Shown here piece after piece: positions 1-10,893 of a DNA stretch of 64,000 nucleotides. The stretch's first letter is position 1. Each line of letters begins with the position of its first letter. Source of the stretch: Takashimella koratensis. Taxonomy: Eukaryota > Basidiomycota > Tremellomycetes > Trichosporonales > Tetragoniomycetaceae. Where the stretch lies: contig BCKT01000014.1 in assembly GCA_003116875.1 (NCBI GenBank), positions 504,149 through 568,148 of the forward strand, given 5' to 3'. The notes under the pieces were generated by a model, which saw nothing but the letters and a program-made list of their open reading frames with translations, searched no databases and had not been told where the DNA came from. Position numbers and translations under genes: made by a program.

Positions 1-947
1 ATGAGACGAGGCTGGATAGTAACAATATCACAGCGGTGTCGTGAAAACCCTAGGCACTCGCAGATCAGCCTCGACAGTTACCTGCTCCTCCCTGTCCAGC
101 GTGTCCCGCGTTACAAGATGCTCCTGGAGGATCTGGCGATGTGCACACCGCCTCGAGACCACGAGACCAGTGGGTCGGCAAGCGACGCGCTCGACGACGC
201 GTTGGCTGAGATCGCCAACCTCGCTTCGGTGATGAACGAGGAGAAACGAGAGGCCGAGTCGAGGTTGCGCTTGTTCCACTGGCAACAGCGGATCACATCG
301 AGGGGCCCATCCCCTCTCGTCCAGCCTCACCGGCGTCTGGTGCTTGACGGCTCGCTCAAGTTGATCCGACTCGTCAAGAAGGCTTCGGCGTTTGTCGAGG
401 TCGACTCGGCGCTCTCCAAACCCTTCTCCATACCTCCGTCGTCCTCACTCCCTTCGCATTCAAGTATTAGCAGCCACGGCACGGTCGCGAGTGAGATTGA
501 CGCCGACCAGACCGTCACGATCAACAGCCTCAACGGATCGAGCAGTAGCGGTCAACAACGTGCTGTGATTGTCCCGATCGAGTTCCTGCGTCCTGAACCC
601 ATGGATAGGCAACTCACCCTCATCCTGTGTTCGGACCTTATGGTCCTTGTCCAAGCGAGATCAGTCACTGCTACCGCATTAGCAGGCACGTTCCCGGTTT
701 CTGATATCGGGAACGAAACGCAGATGGACCTGTTCTCGGTGCTTCGTATGGCAACTCTTCGCGAGCCCGCGAGTGTGGTCAACAATAATATCCTCCGTGT
801 GGTCGATAACAAGGTGAGTAGTGGCGAGGTTGGTCGACAGACAAGACGCTGACTTGGGATCTTCTTTAGTCGATTTATTACTTTACTGCCGGAGCAGAGA
901 CGGTCCTCCAATGGTCTCGAGCAATCAACCAGCAAAGCCGACGATGA
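1..947 (+). CDS. RhoGEF (DH-PH) protein, C-terminal part
   Basis: Guanine-nucleotide exchange factor for a Rho/Cdc42-type GTPase; only the 3' end lies in the window. The signature DH helix LLLPVQRVPRYKMLLEDL is encoded near base 90. A PH domain follows, interrupted by a Ser-rich stretch of about 45 residues. The coding frame is frame 1 to base 813, then an intron 814-869 (GTGAGT...TTTAG), then exon 870-947. That last exon supplies the C-terminal PH strand and helix (IYYFTAGAETVLQWSRAIN) and the TGA stop, so the protein ends just after the PH domain. Bases 1-33 look like the 3' end of an upstream intron (ends ATCACAG, phase 0); the ATG at base 1 is then not the start. Which Rho protein it acts on cannot be told from this fragment. 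Confidence 0.88.
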
Positions 948-1374
948 GCACACCAAGAAGCACGTCAATGTGTATAGATTTGATCAGCAATTTCACTTCG
1001 TCCTTTTGTTTCTTTAAACGACCACAGATACGTACATGACGAGGAATTCGGGCAGGTAGGTGTTTATTACAGTGAGAGGACATAGTTCAGGAGCCAAGGA
1101 AACGATTTGCGTTTGGATTTTGGGCAGAATAAAATAAGATTGGGAGTGGGTATAAATTTGGATCTCGGGAGAAGAACAAGAGAGAAACAGATGAAGTGAT
1201 TGTTGTAATTCATGCAAACAAGTTTCAAGTCACGAGTTCTGGTCGAGTTCTGGGCTCGAGGGTTATGGTGACTGCCGAGCGAAGACGATGTACAGTTGCA
1301 TAGATGTTAGAGGAGAGACAGAAGACTGAGATGATGGCCTAAGTCTCAAAAAACGAATAGAGTGTAATATTTTT
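948..1374. other. Convergent 3' spacer, RhoGEF/SWC4
   Basis: 427 bases between two convergent stop codons, AT-richer than the flanks. It presumably holds both 3' UTRs. No ORF, RNA gene or repeat was recognised. Confidence 0.6.
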
Positions 1375-3336
1375 TTAAGCGCCAGGAGCTCGACTGCGTC
1401 TATTGGTGCCAGTGGTCTCTGTAGACACTACCGACTCGGACCGGTTCTGAGGGACGGAAGATATCAGCCTCTGTCTATCTCTCCTTTTCAGATCCATCCT
1501 CACGCCTAAGCCTCATTACTCACCTTCCTGATCCCTTCGACGGGTGGCACGAACCCTTCCTTCTGAGCTTTGAGAGTCCTCAATTCCTGTTCCACTCTAT
1601 CTACCTGTTTCTTCATATCCACCAATCCGCCGGCGGCATGTAGCACACGGTCCAGGATCTCGAGGTTGCCCCGGGTCGGCATGACGAGTCGGGTCGCGTT
1701 GACGCCCATCTCCGCCAGCAGTTCGGTGATTCGGATAGCAGCTGTCGGTTTGGGTAAAGGAAGTTTGGTAGATCGGAAATGGACGGGTTGGTGCGTTGGA
1801 TGCTTGGAGGCAAGGTGGGAAGAGTTGGCGGAAGGAGGAGGAGGAGGGACGCGATAGATACAGAGAACAGAATCTGGGGTAGGTTAGTATGAGGTTCCAA
1901 GGTCAGTGGTAGTTGGATGAGATGGGAAACTGTAGAGGGGATTGGAGAGGCGGAGGTGTGGATGTTGATGATAATAGGGAAGAACTTTACCTGAAGGCAG
2001 TTCCTTCTGTTTCTTTGCGGGCGGACCAACAGGGCTCGTTTGCACACTGCTCGGTCCCGTATCCTCCTCTGGCCGTCGCTTCTTCTTGTTCTGTAGCAGT
2101 CTTAGTCAACACCCCATATCCACCTTCTCTCACGCTCCTCCTCCTTTCTTGACTTCCACTTGTCGTCTGATACTCACGCGATCAACGTTCAGGACACCCT
2201 CGCTGTTCACTTGATCCAGGTTGACGAGCCCACTATCGAGGCCAATGACCGTACGCATCAGGTCGTCTCGATCGGCACGGTACCTTCGCTCGTTTTGCTC
2301 CAATCGCTTAACCTCGACGTAGAGCGCTTCTTCCTCGGCAATCTCCGCAGCGGTCAGGTGGAACAGTTCCGAAGCATATTGCTTGCGTTTCACCTCGCGA
2401 GCTACATAGGTGAACAAGATGAATAGTCAATGATTAGATATTGAATGTATCTGGGGTATCTTGCAGTTGAAAAATTCTACACAAGACTTACCTTTGTCGA
2501 ACGCGTACTGCTGCTGAAGAGTTTGTTGCACCTGGGGATCCGTCGCAGTGCGCGTGCGCACCAGCCGCCTGCATATAGTATAATACCTATCCTTGATTTC
2601 CTGACCCACCATCCATATCAGTGCCTCCTCTTCTTCTCTCTTCTTTGCGACCAACTCACCTCGACTGAACGCCGCTTGACAGGCGCGTCACTTTTGGACG
2701 GTTGAAACTCGTACCTATCCGCAACGACGACAAATCGCAGGTCGTACTCCCTCAGCAGCTCGAACATATACCCAGTCTCTTGCGCCGTCCAGTCCGGGTC
2801 GGTCAGGTGCTGGTCGTATTCGTATTGGCTGTATTGCATGATCGAGGGACCGTGGACGTTGAACCTGCCAAAGTACTCGACTAAGAATGTCAGGTCGTAG
2901 CTCGGGTCAAGAACTGCCCAATATAACTCACCACTAGCACTAGGCTCGTCGTCTGTTACCCTCGCCCAATGACGAAGGACGAGCGAGCTATCTCTTCGAG
3001 CAACAGGTGTGAACTCGACTTGTTCCCTATCATTATCACTCCGTCAGCCCAGCCCTGGCCTTAGGTCCTCCATACGCCTCTATACACCTCTGAGCACCCC
3101 TAGACGTACCACTTGACCTTCTTGGACTTGAGCTTGGGCCTATCCCTATACTTGACTGCCGAGATCGACGCCTGTGCTTCTGCAAGCGACGGTGCATTGT
3201 CACCTATCAACGCGTACAGTTCTCGCGAGATCCCCTCGGGTTTGCGCTGCGCCGCGGTCGGCTTTCGAGGTGCCGGGGCGGTCGAGGGGCCCGCGAGGGG
3301 CAGGTTGAGGATGGATCGGACGTCCTGGGATGTCAT
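1375..3336 (-). CDS. SWC4: SWR1/NuA4 complex subunit Swc4 (DMAP1 homolog)
   Basis: Subunit shared by the SWR1 remodeller (H2A.Z deposition) and the NuA4 acetyltransferase; nuclear. Eight exons on the minus strand: 3336-3110, 3026-2932, 2880-2660, 2600-2492, 2401-2178, 2090-1991, 1873-1524, 1446-1375. Phase closes at every junction, giving 465 aa. The start MTSQDVRSILNLP matches the conserved Swc4/DMAP1 N-terminus. The block VKWEQVEFTPVARR and then LVLRHW precede a SANT-like domain (about residues 108-175, including EYFGRFNVHG and DPDWTAQETGYMFELLREYD). A coiled region and the DMAP1-type C-terminal half follow (LLAEMGVNATRLVMPT). The ATG is only 189 bp from the RRP45 ATG on the other strand, so the two probably share a promoter. 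Confidence 0.93.
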
Positions 3337-3525
3337 TTATGGGTGGATGAATGGATGGGTCGGTGGAGAGAGATGGAGAAGAGTTGAGATTCTAGTTGTT
3401 TTCAGGCCAGAGGCCTGTCAAACGCGGAAGCAAATATTTTGGAAATGAGAATTGGAGATTTTGAACCAGAGCTGCATTCTGCATCCTCTGTCCACTCCGA
3501 CTCCTACACCTAGAATCCTCACCCA

Positions 3526-4832
3526 ATGGTCAGAGAAATCGACCCTCCATCGGTCCAGCGCGATTTCCTCCTCGCGGCATTGGCAGAGGGAAAGCGTCTT
3601 GATGGGCGTCTGCTGCTCGAGCAGCGCCCGTTTACGTTGTCATTTGGGAGCACCCTGGGTAGTGTCGAGTGTCGTCTGGGAGACACTGCGTGAGTGGGAG
3701 AGCTCCAACCTCTTCCAACCTCTCGAGCTGTGCATGGGTCTGCCACGCCATATGTTGCTGAATGTATGGGGAAACCGCTGACGGGGCGCAGAGTCATGGC
3801 GCAGGTGACGGCGACAATCGTCAAGCCGAGGGACGATAGACCATATGAGGGGTTTCTCCTCATCAATAGCGAGATCAGTCCAATGGCCTCGAGCGCATAC
3901 GAGGTGGGGAGGTGAGTCCGATCCCAGGATACTTCTGAGATCGATGATAGTACATGGCTCGACGCGCTGCGCTGCACAAAATTAGCGCGAAAGCTGACCT
4001 TTGGTTAGGTCATCCGAGGATGAAGTGATCATCACACGGCTGCTGGAGAAGAGTATACGGCGGACAGAAGCTGTCGATCGAGAAGCTTTGTGTATCGTCG
4101 CAGGGGAGAAAGTGAGCTTTTCCCTCGATATTTCTTCTATAGCTTCAACCCAAAGGCACCCCGCTAACAGAACTACTCGTCTTTTGTCGTCTCTTCCTCG
4201 CCTTTTTCTTGCTCATTGCGTTGCCCCATCGAACAGGTCTGGCACCTTCGTGTCTCGTTGCATTTCTTGTCAGACTCGGGCAACTTGCTCGACTGCGCTT
4301 CTATCGCCGCTATGACCGCGTTGCGGCATTTTCGTAAACCAGAAGTCGAAGTGATCGGCGCTGAAGTCATTGTCGTATGTCTCTTCCCCACTTGTCTCTT
4401 CAATTCCACTCTCACCTCGATCCACCCCCTCGACCATGTTCTACCCGCATTCCCACCATGTCACCCCCTCCCCTTCCCAGCTTCTACTCGATCTGACGCA
4501 CTTCACAGCACTCGCCAGACGAACGTGCGCCAGCCTCGTTGGCGATCCACCATTTCCCCCTGTGTCTTACTTTCGTCTACTACGACGACCACGTAGCACC
4601 TATCCTTGACCCATCGCACCTCGAGCAAGTCTTGTCTACCGGAAGCCTGACGCTCACTCTCAATGCGCAGCGCGAGATCTGTGTTCTCTCTAAAGCTGGC
4701 GGAACACCGCTGGCCGCTGGCGAAATCATGGGCGTCGTACGTGTTGGTGTGGAGAGAGTACGTGAGATGGTCAAGCAGATTGAGGAAGCCCTAGATCGGG
4801 ACGCGAAGAGTAGAGTAGTTGAAGTTCGCTGA
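3526..4832 (+). CDS. RRP45: Exosome core subunit Rrp45 (RNase PH-like)
   Basis: Ring subunit of the RNA exosome, acting in nucleus and cytoplasm in 3'-5' RNA processing. Eukaryotic Rrp45 is structural rather than catalytic (family knowledge). Five exons: 3526-3689, 3792-3911, 4009-4111, 4237-4374, 4509-4832, giving 282 aa. Recognisable blocks are the N-terminal RDFLLAALAEGKRLDGR, the segment FLLINSEISPMASSAYEVGR, then REALCIVAGEKVWHLRVSLH and LLDCASIAAMTALRHFRKP. The second half has LAIHHFPLCLTFVYYDD and REICVLSKAGG. It is a compact, yeast-length form without the long acidic C-terminal tail of animal PM/Scl-75. The start is the first ATG downstream of the SWC4/RRP45 spacer. Confidence 0.94.
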
Positions 4833-5094
4833 GAAGAAAGTCGGAAGGTTGACATTGACCGTTCAAGCGATGATGTGTATAATCAAGCATGTGTTACATG
4901 TATATCAACAGATATTCAATATCCCCTTCCTCATTGTACAACCATACACCATCGTCAATTGGTTCTATGAAACATTTCTTGACGCTGCTCGTGACCGGGC
5001 ATATAGACCATGTCCTTGAGACTGTTTAAACCCCTTCTTCTCATTTTTTCTCATTACTGGACATCACGTCCTCGCCAATACGTTACACTGACTT

Positions 5095-7404
5095 TCACTC
5101 CAGTCGCATCCTCTTGGGTACGCCCTCACGGTCGTGGCCTGGCGCAGGTGAAGGCGTCGGTGTCGCATTGTCGAGCAACTTGAGTGCGTCCCTAACCGCG
5201 CTCGTCTCCACTTCCAGCCGTCGCTTAGCGCTTGCCGCTCCCGACGCGCTCGAAGACAAGGCGTGGTTCGATCCTGACCCGCCCAAGGCGCTGGAGGGTA
5301 GAGCCATTCGGACGTTCGGTGATGAGGGCTCGGGGCTGAGCTCGACGCGCGGCCCGAGACACTTTGTGCGTCGAGCAACGACGTCGGCGAGGATAGCCAA
5401 GGGCGTGAATTTGTGATTGGGGTGAGCCTAGAAGATGAAAGCCGTTAGCGCGAAACTCCCGCTGACCGTGATAAGAATGCGCTCACCTTGAGAGTCTTCC
5501 AAGCTTCATTAGGCGGCATGGTCTCCCGAGGTTGCGGAGGCGCCAAGGTTGATGGATCCCCATTCAAACCAATCACCTCACCTGAACACCCGCCATTCTT
5601 GTGTCCACAGAGCTCTGGAGCACCACAGCACGCCATTTGCAATGGAGCAGGCGGTGGTGGAGATTCGGAAGAGATTGGGATGATGGGTTTGACGTCCTCT
5701 GGTGAAGCTGCTCTAGACGCTGCCTTGAACAGGTGTCCACAGAATTCCTGGCCTATGATCGAGTTAAGAAGAGATGATGAGTGACTTGTACATCAGGTGC
5801 AAAGGGAATGATCGACTCACCAAACTTGTCATCCCGACATGCGTCACAGTTCGAGGGGTCGCCGGTGCAGACTGCCTCTTGACGCCGGCTGGAAGCGACA
5901 TTGTCCAGTGCCCATAGCGACGGCCTGTTCTCTTGTGTAGAGCGTTTGCGCAGTCGAAGCGGGACAGAGGCACTGGCAGTGGAAATCTGAACGCTCAATG
6001 ATTGAGAAGAAGCGGTGCTCTTGAGAGCCGCTCGAGTCGACTTGGAAACTTGCGGTGGGCTGTACAGGTTGTCCTTCTCCGTGCCAGCTTTGCAGGCGCA
6101 GAACGAGGCCGACGTGCACAGGCCGCAAGATGTTTCGATCTCTGGCGACGAGATGACCTCCTTGATATCGAGATCCGAGTGGAGGTCGTGGTCGTGGTGG
6201 GAACCAGATGCGAGAGGGACATGTGCTGACAGGTCGTCCGTCCCGATTGTGCTGCATAGGCAATCGTCGGGAGACTCGCACAGCCCACAACCTCCCGCAG
6301 CAGCGAGGGTGGACTCGAGAGATGAGACGGCGGCAGAGGCGGACGTCGGCTGGCGTTGTTGGCATGGGCAGTCGGGGTCGGGATCGGGGCAGATCGGACA
6401 AGCGATGACAGGGCGCGAGGCAGGCCGAGGCGGTGTTGTGCGGCGGGGAATCGTGTTGACAACCGGGCCGATCCCGATACCTGCAAGCTTGCTTGAACCG
6501 AGGCCGTCGGGTGTGCGAGGGTGCAGCAAGACGGGGCTGAGACGGGGACTGATCGTGTCCATTCTCACTGCACCGGCGTCCTCCCACTTGGAGATGGACG
6601 GGAGGCGAGTGATGGGCTCCTTCATCTTGGTTCGCAACATTTCGACTTCAGCTTTCAGAGTGGCAACGATGGTCTTCATCTCCTTGCGCTCAGTTGCCCA
6701 TGCGACCCGCTCAGCCTGGTGGGTCGTGACTGTTGCTTGAAGTGCATTAACTTCGTTCTTCATCTTGACATTGTCGGCCTTGAGCGCACGGGCGACCTCC
6801 TGCAATCGAACGTTTGAGTGGATCTCGTCCGCCTCGTACTGGCGTAGTCGCTCCTCAAGCGTTTGGATGTAGTCCGTCCGGCGAGCACGGTGAGCTCGCT
6901 GCGAGAGTCGGTTCTGGCTTTGCCGTCGCTGCATGTATCGTGGTGTTCGTATGAATGGGCAGAGTTGGGGGATTGAGTCAACAAAAGTATCCTGCTGCGC
7001 AATTTAGGAGGGAGAAAAGAACCGAAATTGCGAAGACTCACGCTCTCTGGCTCATCGGTGCTTGCTTTACGACCAGGTTTTGCACGTTCAGGAAGGACCC
7101 ACTCCTTGCTTGGCTTTGCAAAGACTTTGCCTGCCGAAGACGAAGTGTCTTTAGAAGATCCCGCAGTGTTCGGGGACGAGGTCGAGGTGGGGTTGGCCGT
7201 TACTGCCGATGCCGCTGGGATGGACGCGGAGGAGGATGCCGAAGGGATGGGAGTTGGGAAAGGGGAGGCACGCGAGACGGTTGATGCTGATGAGGGTCGA
7301 CGCAGTTGCGGAGGTGGTGGAGCGACCCGCCGAGCGAGGGACGGCTGGTGAGGGGGCGGTGTAGGCAGTGGACTTGGTCTCGAGGTGGCCATGGCTACTG
7401 ACAT
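5095..7404 (-). CDS. HAPX: bZIP iron regulator HapX
   Basis: Transcription factor that works with the CCAAT-binding complex to reprogramme iron use; nuclear. Four exons: 7404-7042, 6928-5821, 5752-5487, 5427-5095, all phases closing, 689 aa. Residues about 100-115 carry the Hap4-type CBC-contact motif KEWVLPERAKPGRK. A bZIP basic region (RRQSQNRLSQRAHRARR) begins immediately after intron 1, followed by a coiled coil to about residue 225. Cys clusters follow: CPICPDPDPDCPC, CGLCESPDDCLC, CGLCTSASFCACK, CTGDPSNCDACRDDKFG plus a following EFC, and CCGAPELCGHKNGGC. These resemble the iron-sensing Cys-rich regions of HapX. The tail NEAWKTLKAHPNHKFTPLA is also HapX-like. The gene is divergent from FTR1 with 1.3 kb between start codons. 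The basic-region position that is usually F in Yap/HapX proteins is H here. Confidence 0.93.
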
Positions 7405-8098
7405 TCTCGATGGAGTGTGAGAGAGGAATTGCTAGTGGGAGGTTTTATTGAGTTGCCGCAAGTCTGGTGGCGATAGAGGGATGTATGTAAAGGTGAGTCG
7501 ACTAAGGGATGTATGTATGGGAGGTCGGGTGGATCGGTCGGTCTGTCAGCGGATGGATGGATGGTGGGGTGGGGTGGATGAGATGATCAGGCGATCCAGC
7601 CAAGCGTGGGATGAGAGATGCGCCGAGCGGTTGCAAATTCGTCGTTGTCGTCAATCGGCCGAATCTTAGCGGGTGGTCTTGGAAACGAAACGAGCACGGG
7701 GCAATCGGGTCTGGGCGTTGAGATGGACTGGGACGAGCGAGGAACGATGAAGGGAGCTAGGGCAAATGGGGGGCTAGGTGGGACAGGGAGTGTTTGCCAA
7801 GATGAGCTGAGCGAGATGGATAGAGAGCAGACTCTGATGGGGTTTAAGAGGAATGGGGGTGAAAGCAAGAGCGAGAATGCGTCCAGGTGGGTGTGACTCG
7901 AGTGACCAGTGACCAGTAACCGCTGGTCCAAACTCGCAGCAGCGATGTCCTCTGTCTTCCTAATCAGATTTCCCGTCTCCTTGCACCCCTGGCCTTTCCC
8001 CACCACTCGTCGCTCTCGGGGCCTCCTCTGCTCGCCCGCTGCATCGCATCGAAACTGACCGACGCCCGAAAGGTTTCCCAGGTGGATGGGGCGGTGAA

Positions 8099-8103
8099 CC
8101 AAT
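8099..8103 (+). promoter_or_regulatory. CCAAT box
   Basis: CCAAT followed by CA, the preferred context for the CCAAT-binding complex, which recruits HapX. It lies 605 bases upstream of the FTR1 ATG. The extended HapX half-site expected 11-12 bases downstream is not evident. Confidence 0.5.
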
Positions 8104-8123
8104 CAGATCCATTCACCAAGTCT

Positions 8124-8132
8124 ATCTGATAA
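8124..8132 (+). promoter_or_regulatory. Iron-GATA site ATCTGATAA
   Basis: Exact match to ATCWGATAA, the consensus of fungal iron-repressing GATA factors (Urbs1/SREA/Fep1 class; Cir1 in Cryptococcus). It sits 577 bases before the FTR1 start and 720 bases before the HAPX start, and may serve both. Confidence 0.55.
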
Positions 8133-8550
8133 TTTTTCGCCTTTGACTAAAGAAATGCAAATCGAATATCCCCCTAACACCGAATAAATCCCAAAGCTTG
8201 ACCCTTGAACGCCTCCTTGGGTGGGCTCGACCGCGGGCGACCAGAGCACCTCAGCAGCCTCGCTTGACCCTCGCCCTGCTGCTTCGGCCGTGAGTCATAT
8301 GAACACCTTTCCCCCCAGGTATGCTTAGGGGCCGAAATGCAACACCCAACCCACGCCCCTCTCCCTTTACGAATCAGCGGAAGAAAACGGGCAGTTTAGC
8401 GTCAAAATAAAGAGCGGTCGAGCAAGACCCGAAATCAAGGAGGGCACAATGTGAGTGGGCGACAGGCGCAAGAGCAGAGGAAAGAGTTCGCCCGGAAGGT
8501 CGTCGCGAAGGCGGAAGTGTTGTAGCTTGGAAAAAAAATCCCTCGCACAT

Positions 8551-8559
8551 ATCAGATAC
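8551..8559 (+). promoter_or_regulatory. Near-consensus iron-GATA site
   Basis: ATCAGATAC, eight of nine positions of ATCWGATAA, 150 bases upstream of the FTR1 ATG, where a repressor site would be well placed. Confidence 0.4.
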
Positions 8560-8708
8560 GAGATCCCTCCCCCCTCCGTGAGCCATTTTCCCCCTCCCCC
8601 CATTCCGTTTCCTCTTTATCTTTTCTCACTGTCCATCCAGTGAAGAGCGCGGTTTGGACGTGTCTGCGACGAACTCTTGAAACCGCTTCCTAGACTGAAT
8701 CAGCTATC

Positions 8709-10497
8709 ATGGCGCAGGATCTCTTCTCTGTCACCATCTTCTTCATCGTCTTCCGTGAGTGCAGCACGCCTATCAGATAACGTCCTTGCCTCCGCGTGGG
8801 CTCGAGCCAGGCTCCTTTCCACCTTCCTTGACTGACCTCTGCTTCTCCTCGTTCTCCCTCCACAGGTGAGACGATCGAGGCAGCCATCATCGTGTCGGTG
8901 CTGCTCTCGTTCGTTGAACAGCTCATGGCTACGGGCAAGCTCTCGCCCGGAGAAACCGACAGCAACGCATCAATCAACAGCGATGGAGGGCTGGCCAGCG
9001 CTAGCCCTGAGCACCAGGCGCGCATCCACCGCCTCATTCGCCGCATGCGCATCCAGATCTGGGCCGGCACATTCACTGGCTTTGTCATTGCCCTCGCTAT
9101 CGGTGCTGCCTTCATCGCTGTCGTGCGTATTTCCGTCTCGTCTTTTCCCAGATTCTTTTGCCTATGTTTTTCCCTTTCCTCCTATTAAATTTCCCCTTGT
9201 GCCCACTTTTACCCAAAGTGGCACTCAAGCTGACACGTTCTTTCCTCTATGCATCACGCCTCGATGCACAGTTCTACACCAAGCTCACTGACCTCTGGGC
9301 TCAGACCGAGCAGCTCTGGGAGGGCGTCTTCAGTATTATCGCGTGCATCATCATCTACATCATGGGTATCGCCTTCCTCAAGATGGACCGCTCCCGTATC
9401 AAGTGGCGATACAAGCTCGCTTCGGCGTTCGAGAAAAGCCAGGCAAAGGCCCTCGCTCACTCCGAGGCCGAGGCGAACGCTGCGGCTGGTATCGAGGGCC
9501 CCGCTCTCCACGGAGAGGACAAGGCAGAGAGCAAGGGCGGCAAATGGGCCCTCTTCATTTTGCCCTTGATCACTGTTATGCGCGAGGGTCTCGAGGCAAT
9601 CGTCTTCGTCGGTGGTGTAAGTTGCTATTTGTATCTAAGTTGCTTTTAGTATCCTCTAGGCACTGCCTTTGGTCGTGCCACTTGCTGACAATATTATCTC
9701 AGGTCTCGCTCAACGAGCAGGCCAAGGCTATCCCTATCGCCGTCATCGTTGGTCTAATCTGTGGTGTTATCGTCGGTAAGTACGACTACCCATATTGTAG
9801 TCACACGTGCTCACTCCGAGACCGCCAGGCTACGTCATTTACCGCACTGGCTCGACCACCACCCTCCACTGGTTCCTCATCGGCTCGACCAGCTTCCTCT
9901 TCCTCATCGGCGCCGGCCTTGCCTCCAAGGGTGTAAGTGGCCCCTTCATTGGTACCAAATAAGTGCTCATCGCTGTTCAGATCGGATTCTTCCAGTACTA
10001 CCGCTTCGAGACTGGTGTCGGTGGTGACGTCTCCGAGACTGGTGATGGACCCGGCAGTTTCCAAGTCGCCGGCAACGTATGGCACCTCACCTACGGCAAC
10101 CCTGAGACTGGTTCGCCCACCACCAACGGTGGCTGGCAAGTGAGTTTATCGACACTTCACTTTTGGTTCAAAAGCTAATCACTTCTTTTCTCAGATCTTC
10201 AACGCTATCCTCGGCTGGAACAACACTGCAACGCTCGGCTCGATCCTTGCCTATGTCTTCTACTGGATCTTGGTTGCCGCTACCCTTGTGTACCTCAAGT
10301 GGGCCGAGGGCCGTATCACCTTCTTCGGTCGTGGTTCCAAGACTCACAAGGAGCGTCTGGAGCGCCGCGCCCTTCGTGCCGCTGAGGCTGAGAAGGCTGC
10401 TGTTCCCCGCTTTGGTACCGAGGGTGCGCTCGAGTCCCCGATGACCGAGAAGAGCCCCGCCGCCAGCCCAACGGCGGAGAAAAACGCCCAGCTCTAG
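8709..10497 (+). CDS. FTR1: High-affinity iron permease Ftr1
   Basis: Plasma-membrane ferric iron permease that works with a multicopper ferroxidase. Seven exons: 8709-8754, 8866-9122, 9272-9616, 9703-9775, 9829-9932, 9981-10139, 10195-10497, giving 428 aa. The first membrane helix carries an R-E-x-x-E motif (RETIEAAIIVSVLL, Arg16). The second iron-binding motif REGLEAIVFVGGVS starts at Arg205. About seven hydrophobic segments are present, and NPETGSPTTNGGWQIFNAIL matches the conserved Ftr1 C-terminal region. The C-terminal tail is charged and cytosolic, ending in a Ser/Pro/Glu-rich stretch. The ferroxidase gene that is often adjacent is not in this window; the neighbour is HAPX. Intron 2 uses a GTGCGT donor. 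Confidence 0.95.
8772..8780 (+). promoter_or_regulatory. Iron-GATA site ATCAGATAA inside FTR1 intron 1
   Basis: A second exact ATCWGATAA match, 17 bases after the first intron's donor and only 63 bases downstream of the FTR1 ATG. Its position suggests a promoter-proximal regulatory element that happens to lie in the intron. Confidence 0.5.
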
Positions 10498-10893
10498 AGT
10501 GCCACAATCACGAGCGCAACCCCAACCTATACCATCCGGTGCATAGAACGCCGCTTGCATGCGCTCTGCCTATTCCATCTTGCTTTGCGGGAGCCTCTGG
10601 TCATAGTCTTGCTTTGTCCATAGCCGCCTTGATATAACGACCGAGTGATGAAAGTGGGCGATGAAGAGATGTGAAAAGATGAGAAGATATGGGCAGGATT
10701 TGACTACTGACTGTTCCTAGGGATGCTAAATGTCACACAGGCACCGACCTCCCTCCACTTCTGTTGACTGGATATTTTTTCGTGATGCCTCCTCTCTACA
10801 GTACATACATTGCTTCAGACCATAGATAATAGACCATCCTTGACCGCTTGCCTCTTCCCCGCCGCGGCACGAGATCAACAGGCGACCTCAGAG
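10498..10893. other. Spacer between FTR1 stop and URB2 start
   Basis: 396 bases holding the FTR1 3' UTR and the URB2 promoter. No motif or gene recognised. Confidence 0.5.

Larger units (their letters stand above)
7405..8708. promoter_or_regulatory. Shared divergent promoter region HAPX / FTR1
   Basis: 1304 bases between the two start codons. It contains a CCAAT box on the plus strand (8099-8103), an exact iron-GATA consensus ATCTGATAA (8124-8132) only 20 bases further on, a near match ATCAGATAC (8551-8559), and a weaker ATCAGATTT (7963-7971). The last 150 bases before FTR1 are pyrimidine-rich, as expected of a fungal start region. No ORF with coding character was found. The motifs are read directly; their use by CBC, HapX or a Cir1/Sre-type GATA factor is inference. 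Confidence 0.7.

Noticed and set aside
5262..5275. tRNA box-B-like GGTTCGATCC
   Set aside because: Inside the last HAPX exon with no matching box A or cloverleaf.
8099..8120. Complete CBC-HapX composite site at the CCAAT box
   Set aside because: The bases 11-13 downstream of CCAAT do not fit the published HapX half-site, so only a plain CCAAT box is reported.
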